Shown piece after piece: positions 6,396 through 11,675 of a DNA stretch of 11,675 bases. Position 1 is the first letter of the stretch; each line of letters begins with the position of its first letter. The notes beneath the pieces are model-generated. The model ran no database searches. It saw only the letters and a program-made list of their open reading frames with translations, and was not told the DNA's origin. The position numbers and the translations under genes were made by a program. Source of the stretch: an uncultured Eubacteriales bacterium (GTDB taxonomy: Bacteria > Bacillota > Clostridia > UBA1381); assembly GCA_905199755.1 (NCBI GenBank), contig CAJKHT010000085.1, positions 1-11,675 of the forward strand. The letters run 5' to 3'.

Positions 6396-6487
6396 AAGAA
6401 AATCATTTACACGAGTAACATCTCCGTGAATATTTTTTAAGTATGTATAGTCATTTGCACTGAAAGCAACTCCGTCCGCTCCGTACC
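6147..6487 (-). repeat. RHS core-end direct repeat, copy B
   Basis: This copy shares the CCCCATGGATCAACAAACG edge with copies A and C, and the rest of its sequence with copy D, including GGCATCATAGTATTCACC. It breaks off near 6487, within about ten bases of the core position where copy D also breaks off. It is therefore a mosaic of the other copies. Confidence 0.85.
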
Positions 6488-6511
6488 GGTATTAATTTAA
6501 TTATACCTGAC

Positions 6512-6649
6512 TTATTCAAACTCTATTTTTTCTAAGCCTGTAATAATTTCTGCACCGTCTCCCTTAACGCGATATGTTTTTTCACTTATTGTATCCTCTA
6601 TAAAGAACTCGCCATAAATCAGAAAAGTTGTCTTTATTACTTCAAGCAT
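6512..6649 (-). pseudogene. Probable C-terminal remnant of an immunity gene
   Basis: This is a 45-codon frame with no ribosome binding site. It lies in the same frame as, and five codons after, the stop of the upstream immunity gene (6665-7114). It reads KTTFLIYGEFFIEDTISE, then TYRVKGDGAEIITGLEKIEFE. The sequence is coding-like (balanced composition, YGEF and IEDT) and the motifs faintly recall the YGEFPF and IEDT elements of the 60-626 family. I take it for the end of a second immunity gene fused behind cassette A's pair by a past recombination, although an independent small gene cannot be excluded. Cassette B's core begins about 20 bases further on. Confidence 0.4.
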
Positions 6650-6664
6650 TAAATTGTTATTGCA

Positions 6665-7114
6665 TTATTCTGCGTTCGGATTGGTGAGCAATGCATATAT
6701 GTCATTGTAATTAATGTAACAAAAATGAGCGCTTATTATTTTTATTACATTGTCTTGATCTTTAGTCGTTTTCGTTATAGCTACTAAAGCGTTCTTATCG
6801 TATCCATATGTATCTTTAATATCAATTTCATATAAAAATTCATCATATTGTATATAAACGCTGTCGGTATGAGATTCGGTAAAATATGTGTTTGTTCGAT
6901 ACTTAGGTAAACGGTTAAATTTCTTTATGAAATATTCAATATCCGCTTTGTTCTCTATATCGCACGGGGATTTTGCTTGCCTATCGAGTGCTAAGGCAAA
7001 TCTTATACTTTGCGCACCTGTTACAGGCAAATATATAGGTTTAATATAACAATATGTTAAACTCAATATAACTAATATTACAATGCAAATTATGTATAAT
7101 GTTTTTTTCTTCAT
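6665..7114 (-). CDS. Membrane-anchored candidate immunity protein for the caspase-like tip
   Basis: This encodes 149 residues starting MKKKT, followed by a hydrophobic segment (about residues 6-24) and a hydrophilic domain containing SIRFALALDRQ, ADIEYFIKKFNRLPKY and SVYIQYDEFLYEIDI. I recognise no family. The gene begins nine bases after the cassette A stop. GAGGTGATTTT before the ATG is a strong ribosome binding site that includes the toxin's TGA, so translation is probably coupled. Its position directly behind a toxin tip and its anchored design, shared with the other genes in the array, make immunity the best reading. It is AT-rich compared with the core. Confidence 0.65.
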   Translation of the reverse strand: MKKKTLYIICIVILVILSLTYCYIKPIYLPVTGAQSIRFALALDRQAKSPCDIENKADIEYFIKKFNRLPKYRTNTYFTESHTDSVYIQYDEFLYEIDIKDTYGYDKNALVAITKTTKDQDNVIKIISAHFCYINYNDIYALLTNPNAE

Positions 7115-7123
7115 AAAATCACC

Positions 7124-10030
7124 TCATCCGTAAATCAAACGATAACCTTGTCTATATCTGACAGGTTCGCCATTGGCCTTTTTTTCAACATAGTCATACC
7201 ATGTCCGCTGACCTTTAATGTCTTTTTTCCAGTTACCGGTATTATATCCGCCTCTTAATAATTGCCCTGTTTTATAATCAAAAATTGTTCCACCATCCCA
7301 GGCATGTATATATTTTATCGTCATTCTCTTTTTAAAAGCATATGCAAGGTTATAGATGTCGGGATTTCCACTATTGCAAACACTAAAAGTTAAATGTTCT
7401 ATGCTTTTCCATGCTAAATCATTTACAGTATAACCTATATACAGTGATGCATCTTTTGCAAGTATTGCACTATGATCAGTGAAAACAAAGTGACCTTGTG
7501 CGGTTCCGGCATTTTTATCACCTACGGCACCGCCATGCGCGATAATATATACTTCATCAATAGGCACATCATATCCTTCCAAATTATATCCTACTCGTTT
7601 ATTCCATACTTCTTTGAATTCCCAGGCATTTCTAACGGGATAGCATTGAACCGTAATTCCTCTCGCTTGCAGTTCGTTCCTTTTTATTATTGCTTCATCT
7701 GCGAAGGTACGTTCTTTATCTCCGGATTGTGCATCCATATCATATATTATATATGCATCCAATCCCCATGGATCAACAAACGTCACCGGGTTATTTTTGC
7801 AATACACATACCAGTTCGAGCCGTCCCGAGCAGGGTCCTCATTTATAAACCGCCCTGTTTCGGGGTTATAGTAACGGTTGCGCAGATACACCCAACCTGT
7901 TTCGGAATCATAGTATTCGCCGCAGTAACGGAACGGATTTTCGTATGATTCGGACATTTCGGTTATTTCACCGAATGAATTATATTCATATGCATTTGTC
8001 TGTGTACCCATAAGAAAATCATTTACACGAGTAACATCTCCGTGAATATTTTTTACATATGTATAGTCATTTGCACTGAAAGCGATTCCGTCCGTTCCGT
8101 AAACATATTGTCTGTCCGCTGCAAGGTCTGTTCCTGCATTTGTACGCTCAAGGCACATGTTTCCTCTGTCCCATGCATATTCTGTTCGTATACCGTTTAC
8201 TGTTTTGCTCTTTCTGAGTCCGTCGGCATTATATTCATACGAAATTTCCAAACCGTCTTTTTCGGCTTCAATGAGGCGATTGGAAGCATCATATATATAT
8301 TGCTCCACTGTAACATCGGTTCCGTCAATAATCTGTCTGCTTTCCATATTACCGTTAGCGTCATATTCAAATATTTCCTGTATTTCGCCTGTTTCATCCG
8401 TCATTGTTGATGACCCTGTCAGACAATTATTTTTATTGTAATCATAGCTCATAATATCGCCATTAGAGTTATATTGGTCGGTTCTGTTTCCGGAAAGATC
8501 ATATCCGTATTCGGTTATAAATACCGTACCGTTTTTTGATACTTCTTCATGCTGTAAACGGTCAAAGCTGTCATACTGATAAGATTTTGATATTCCCGTA
8601 ACAGAATCCGTTTCGTTTATTCTGTTTCCGTCAACATTATACGCAAACGAATATGAATTATACTCGGTAGCGGCATACTTATTCACCATTGATACCGGCA
8701 GATTTGCATTGTTATATGTAATTTGGCTTATTGTTCCGTAGGTGTTTTTTAATATCATATTTCCGTTTGCATCGTACTCATACGAACAGCGGGATATGCT
8801 GTTTGCCGATATGCCGGTAATTCTGTTCATTGCGTCATATGCGTAGGTAACAGATTGGGTATCACTGTCGGCACCGCTTATGCTGTGTCCGGTTACGTTT
8901 GAATTGAGGTCATATGTATAGTTGTTGGATATGCCGTTCATAGTTTCTTTCGTTAAACGTCCGAAACCGTCATATTCATAAGCAGCACTGTCCGTCAATT
9001 CATCATTCACATATATTTCTTTTCTCAGCAGCTGACCTATATCGTTATATTCGTATAACTGCCGTTCTCTGCGTCTTTCGCCGTTGATATCGCCGTATAT
9101 GCATCGTTCTTTTAAGCCGAACAAGTCATACTCGTCAATGTACTCATTATCTTTTCTGTCGTCTGTTATCCAGGTTTTTCCGTCTGAATAATTGGTATAT
9201 AAAGATGATTTTCCTGTTGCATCGGTGATGGTGGAAACATATCCGAAACCGTCATATTCATAAGAGGTAACGGACGCGGTTTCAGGTATGTTTTCATCTA
9301 TCCGGCTTATGCCGGTTATCATTTTTGTAAGCTGCCCGGCTGTGTTATACTCATACTGTACCGAGTTATCCTCATATGTACCCTTAATTGTAACCCCAAC
9401 ATTATTATGCATAATGTCATATGCGTAGTCCTTTTCCTTATAGCTTTCATCGGCTCCTGCCGCATTGTTTTTGATTTTTTCCTTTGCAAGGTTTGAAACT
9501 CTGTCATAATAATATTTTGTTACTGATGTATCTGCTTCAAACGGCGACTCGGTTTTTACAAGTCTGTTCATTTCATCATATGTATATGAAGTTTTATTCC
9601 CGAGTGCATCGGTATCGGATATTTTTCTGCCTGCCATATCATATTCCGAACGGCAGGTATTTCCGAGCGCATCGGCAGTACTTATCTGATTGTTTAATAC
9701 ATCAAACTCATATACAGTACTGTTTCCGAGCGCATCTGTTTCTTTAACAACATTGTCATAAATATCGTATTCCTTTGATGTTGTTATGGTCTGATTATCG
9801 GCGGTTAATTCGGTTTTTATTAACCTGCCGTATCGGTCGCATGTTTCTTTTTGCCCTGCTGTTTTTGTTCCGTCTGCTCCGATAGTGGTTTTTAAGGTAT
9901 CAAATGTCTGAGATGTAGTATTTTTTGTATATGTGTAATTTTCCGTATATTTAAGTTTACCTTGAAAATATACTTCTTTTGTAAGTGTTCTGCCGATTGC
10001 ATCATAGGTATATGTTTCATGATATAAACA
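7124..10030 (-). CDS. RHS cassette A: long YD-repeat RHS core without N-terminus, with a caspase-like peptidase tip
   Basis: The open frame runs from a stop at 10031-10033 with clear YD-repeat coding from about 10021 (ETYTYDAIGRTLTKE) and no start codon before ATG 9637, so the gene is cut at its 5' end. Around 757 residues are RHS/YD repeats (YDEMNRLVKT, YEYDGFGRLTKE, YDANGNM), which build the shell that encloses the toxin. The core closes with DPWGL at 7760-7774. The 211-residue tip has EVYIIAHGGA (His75) and HLTFSVCNSG (Cys128), each after a hydrophobic strand. This is the His-Gly then Cys-x-x-Gly order of caspase-fold (clan CD, DUF4347-like) peptidases, so a protease tip is likely but not proven. 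A minus-strand promoter lies exactly at the broken end. Full RHS proteins are about 1500-2500 residues; here the export part is missing. Confidence 0.75.
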   Translation of the reverse strand, partial: CLYHETYTYDAIGRTLTKEVYFQGKLKYTENYTYTKNTTSQTFDTLKTTIGADGTKTAGQKETCDRYGRLIKTELTADNQTITTSKEYDIYDNVVKETDALGNSTVYEFDVLNNQISTADALGNTCRSEYDMAGRKISDTDALGNKTSYTYDEMNRLVKTESPFEADTSVTKYYYDRVSNLAKEKIKNNAAGADESYKEKDYAYDIMHNNVGVTIKGTYEDNSVQYEYNTAGQLTKMITGISRIDENIPETASVTSYEYDGFGYVSTITDATGKSSLYTNYSDGKTWITDDRKDNEYIDEYDLFGLKERCIYGDINGERRRERQLYEYNDIGQLLRKEIYVNDELTDSAAYEYDGFGRLTKETMNGISNNYTYDLNSNVTGHSISGADSDTQSVTYAYDAMNRITGISANSISRCSYEYDANGNMILKNTYGTISQITYNNANLPVSMVNKYAATEYNSYSFAYNVDGNRINETDSVTGISKSYQYDSFDRLQHEEVSKNGTVFITEYGYDLSGNRTDQYNSNGDIMSYDYNKNNCLTGSSTMTDETGEIQEIFEYDANGNMESRQIIDGTDVTVEQYIYDASNRLIEAEKDGLEISYEYNADGLRKSKTVNGIRTEYAWDRGNMCLERTNAGTDLAADRQYVYGTDGIAFSANDYTYVKNIHGDVTRVNDFLMGTQTNAYEYNSFGEITEMSESYENPFRYCGEYYDSETGWVYLRNRYYNPETGRFINEDPARDGSNWYVYCKNNPVTFVDPWGLDAYIIYDMDAQSGDKERTFADEAIIKRNELQARGITVQCYPVRNAWEFKEVWNKRVGYNLEGYDVPIDEVYIIAHGGAVGDKNAGTAQGHFVFTDHSAILAKDASLYIGYTVNDLAWKSIEHLTFSVCNSGNPDIYNLAYAFKKRMTIKYIHAWDGGTIFDYKTGQLLRGGYNTGNWKKDIKGQRTWYDYVEKKANGEPVRYRQGYRLIYG
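7764..8355 (-). repeat. RHS core-end direct repeat, copy A (within the longest core)
   Basis: This is the segment of cassette A that is copied in cassettes C (whole length), B and D (the tip-proximal part). Spacing to copy C is a constant 4929 bp with no indels. It carries GGAATCATAGTATTCGCC as copy C does, but the neighbouring GTTTCGGGGTTATAGTAACGG as copies B and D do, which shows mixing between copies. Confidence 0.85.
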
Positions 10031-10058
10031 TTATACTATAATAAACAAATATTTACAA
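10030..10058 (-). promoter_or_regulatory. Sigma-A-like promoter firing into the beheaded RHS cassette A
   Basis: On the minus strand TTGTAA (10058-10053) and a perfect TATAAT (10035-10030) are 17 bp apart. The start point would fall near 10023, at or within a few bases of the first RHS codon. No start codon in the RHS frame lies near it. The first ATG downstream (10021-10019) is out of frame and gives a 42-codon dead end. The promoter probably belonged to another gene or arrangement before the cassettes were joined here. Confidence 0.55.
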
Positions 10059-10110
10059 GAATTTTCTTCAATTTTGCTCAATATTTTTTGTTTACATCGT
10101 AAATATTTGT
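10045..10110. promoter_or_regulatory. Paired 12-bp inverted repeat between divergent promoters, candidate operator
   Basis: ACAAATATTTAC (10045-10056) and GTAAATATTTGT (10099-10110) are exact inverted copies 42 bp apart. Each holds the AAATATTT palindrome. The left copy overlaps the -35 box of the minus-strand promoter; the right copy lies just upstream of the plus-strand -35 box. TTTAC-N3-GTAAA (10091-10103) overlaps the right copy. A regulator binding both sites could control both directions. The regulator is unknown. Confidence 0.4.
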
Positions 10111-10121
10111 GCAATTTTATC

Positions 10122-10150
10122 TTGAAGAACAAAACAAAATATGTTATAAT
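10122..10150 (+). promoter_or_regulatory. Extended -10 promoter of the scaffold/GGGtGRT operon
   Basis: TTGAAG (10122-10127) and TATAAT (10145-10150) are 17 bp apart, and TGT just before the -10 makes it an extended -10 element. Transcription would start near 10157, giving a 70-base leader before the ATG at 10227. This start point also argues against the upstream ATG at 10161, which would leave almost no leader. Confidence 0.75.
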
Positions 10151-10226
10151 AAAGTAGATTATGGATAAGCCTGTCGGTTTATTCCGGCGCCGTCAAACGC
10201 GTCAGCTTTTTGAAAGGAGTAATATT

Positions 10227-10919
10227 ATGAAATATTCAGCAGAAGTAGAACATATGTGTCCTCTTGCCAAAGGCGCATATCACGGTCCCGCTCCTATTCC
10301 TCAGGAGGGAAAATGGACTCAGGCAACGGAAATCAAAGATATTTCCGGCTTAACTCACGGTGTAGGCTGGTGCGCACCACAGCAGGGAGCCTGTAAATTA
10401 ACTTTAAACGTAAAAGAGGGCGTTATTCAGGAGGCTCTCGTTGAGACAATCGGCTGCTCGGGTATGACTCATTCGGCAGCTATGGCTTCGGAAATCCTTG
10501 TCGGAAAAACTATCCTTGAAGCTATGAACACCGACCTCGTATGCGATGCTATAAACACCGCTATGAGAGAATTGTTCTTACAGATTATATACGGACGTAC
10601 ACAGACCGCATTCTCAGAGGACGGTCTGCCCATCGGCGCAGGTCTTGAGGACTTGGGCAAGGGCTTGCGTTCACAGGTTGGTACTACATACGCAACTCTC
10701 AAAAAAGGCCCGAGATACCTGGAGCTTGCAGAGGGTTACATAACAGAAATCGCTGTTGACGAAAACGATACTATAATCGGTTATAAGTTCGTACACCTCG
10801 GTAAAATGATGGAAAACATCAGAAAAGGCATGGATGCCAACGAGGCGCTTCAGAAAGCAAGCGGTCAGTACGGCAGAGTCGAAGATGCTGTTAAGCTTAT
10901 CGACCCGAGAAATGAATAA
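10227..10919 (+). CDS. NifU/IscU-like iron-sulfur cluster assembly scaffold family protein
   Basis: This encodes 230 residues from ATG 10227, chosen because AAAGGAG lies seven bases upstream; a start at 10161 would have none. The first half resembles the NifU/IscU N-terminal fold: GWCAPQQGACKLTLNV (Cys49, Cys56), IQEALVETIGCSGMTHSAAMASEILVGKTILEA (Cys77 in the position of the second IscU ligand) and an early Cys11 in HMCPLAKG. This points to cluster or metal binding in the cytoplasm, but the sequence is longer than IscU (about 130 residues) and its C-terminal part (GYITEIAVDENDTIIGYKFVHLGK) is not part of classic scaffolds. The next gene starts 17 bases on and belongs to the GGGtGRT family, a pairing I know from Clostridia whose biochemical role is not settled. 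Codon use is more GC-rich than in the toxin tips, as expected for a resident gene. Confidence 0.75.
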   Translation: MKYSAEVEHMCPLAKGAYHGPAPIPQEGKWTQATEIKDISGLTHGVGWCAPQQGACKLTLNVKEGVIQEALVETIGCSGMTHSAAMASEILVGKTILEAMNTDLVCDAINTAMRELFLQIIYGRTQTAFSEDGLPIGAGLEDLGKGLRSQVGTTYATLKKGPRYLELAEGYITEIAVDENDTIIGYKFVHLGKMMENIRKGMDANEALQKASGQYGRVEDAVKLIDPRNE

Positions 10920-10936
10920 GAAGGAGGTAAACTATA

Positions 10937-11675
10937 ATGGCATTATTTGAAAGTTATGAGAGAAGAATAGATCAGATTAACGCCGAACTCGCAAAGCACG
11001 GCATATCTTCAATAGAAGAAGCTAAACAGATTTGTGACGAAAAGGGCGTTGATGCATACAACATCGTAAAGGGTATTCAGCCGATATGCTTTGAAAATGC
11101 TTGCTGGGCTTACGTTGTAGGCGCTGCAATCGCAATCAAGGACGGCGTTAAGACAGCTGCAGAGGCTGCCGAAAAAATCGGCGTAGGCTTGCAGTCATTC
11201 TGTATTCCCGGTTCTGTTGCCGATGACAGAAAGGTTGGTATCGGTCACGGAAATCTCGGCGCTATGCTTCTGAGAGATGAAACAAAGTGCTTTGCATTCC
11301 TCGCAGGTCATGAATCATTTGCTGCCGCTGAGGGTGCTATCGGTCTTGCAAAGAGCGCAAACAAGGCTCGTAAAGAACCGTTAAGAGTTATACTGAACGG
11401 TCTCGGCAAGGACGCAGCCAAGATTATTTCAAGAATCAACGGTTTTACTTATGTTCAGACTAAGTTTGATTACTATACCGGCGAACTGAAGATTGTTGAA
11501 GAAATCGCATATTCAAAGGGCGAAAGAGCAAAGGTTCGCTGCTACGGCGCGGACGATGTCCGTGAGGGCGTTGCTATCATGTGGAAAGAGGGCGTTGACG
11601 TTTCTATCACAGGTAACTCAACAAACCCGACTCGTTTCCAGCACCCCGTTGCAGGTACATACAAGAAAGAATGTA
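10937..11675 (+). CDS. GGGtGRT-family protein, cut by the window end
   Basis: The frame opens with ATG 10937 (MALFESYERRIDQ) after AAGGAGG at eight to nine bases and stays open for 246 codons to the window edge. Typical stretches are IQPICFENACWAYVVGAAIA, GVGLQSFCIPGSVADDRKVG, HGNLGAMLLRDETKCFAFLAGHESFAAAEG and STNPTRFQHPVAGTYKKEC. I recognise these as the GGGtGRT family, named after a motif that would lie beyond the window. Conserved cysteines (51, 56, 89, 118) and the upstream NifU-like gene suggest a metal- or cluster-related job, but the function is unknown to me. It is almost certainly co-transcribed with the upstream gene from the 10122-10150 promoter. Its absence of a stop is due only to the window edge. 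Confidence 0.8.
   Translation, partial: MALFESYERRIDQINAELAKHGISSIEEAKQICDEKGVDAYNIVKGIQPICFENACWAYVVGAAIAIKDGVKTAAEAAEKIGVGLQSFCIPGSVADDRKVGIGHGNLGAMLLRDETKCFAFLAGHESFAAAEGAIGLAKSANKARKEPLRVILNGLGKDAAKIISRINGFTYVQTKFDYYTGELKIVEEIAYSKGERAKVRCYGADDVREGVAIMWKEGVDVSITGNSTNPTRFQHPVAGTYKKEC

Noticed and set aside
7472..7948. Long plus-strand frame opposite the caspase-like tip
   Set aside because: It lies opposite a well-supported toxin tip and core end, is rich in odd His/Ile/Cys runs and has no ribosome binding site.
9638..10020. Hidden true start of cassette A between ATG 9637 and the upstream stop
   Set aside because: No ATG, GTG or TTG occurs in frame in this stretch, so the gene is truncated rather than mis-started.
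10161..10226. Upstream start for the scaffold gene
   Set aside because: It would begin about four bases after the predicted transcription start, has no ribosome binding site, and the added residues are unlike the family's N-terminus. The ATG at 10227 has a good site.

Overview
The window reads as DNA from a low-GC Gram-positive bacterium, most likely a gut-type Clostridia member. The reasons are strong AAGGAGG ribosome binding sites, sigma-A-like promoters, AT-rich accessory genes, and at the right edge a gene pair (NifU/IscU-like scaffold plus GGGtGRT-family protein) that I know mainly from Clostridia. No rRNA, tRNA or CRISPR array is visible.

About 10 kb (60-10030), all on the minus strand, is a tandem library of RHS/YD-repeat toxin cassettes. 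Read in the direction of transcription (right to left): cassette A (10030-7124, long YD-repeat core, caspase-like tip) with immunity gene 7114-6665 and an immunity remnant 6649-6512; cassette B (6493-5433, peptidoglycan-binding plus Ntox44-like tip) with ATGA-overlapping immunity gene 5436-4924; the tail of a lost toxin (4923-4845) with lipoprotein immunity gene 4841-4437 and a second, cut-off lipoprotein 4424-4278; a foreign-looking plus-strand island (about 3990-4277) with a promoter and a structured RNA leader; an orphan immunity gene 3979-3464; cassette C (3426-2252, amidase_6-like tip) with immunity gene 2240-1632; cassette D (1620-638, lipase tip split by a frameshift) with immunity gene 626-60. 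Bases 20-58 look like the end of an IS256-family insertion sequence.

None of the four RHS genes has an N-terminus. Each begins inside the RHS core and shares the last 330-592 bp of that core almost identically. This looks like a store of exchangeable toxin tips with their immunity genes, in which the core acts as the recombination handle. Where the toxin is intact, the immunity gene follows at once, with its ribosome binding site over the toxin stop or with a stop/start overlap, so the two are translationally coupled. Most immunity proteins start with a membrane anchor or lipobox, which suits protection at the cell envelope.

The right end (10030-10160) is a divergent promoter region. A good minus-strand promoter fires straight into the beheaded cassette A, and an extended -10 promoter drives the two plus-strand genes 10227-10919 and 10937 to beyond 11675, a housekeeping-type operon probably linked to iron-sulfur metabolism.
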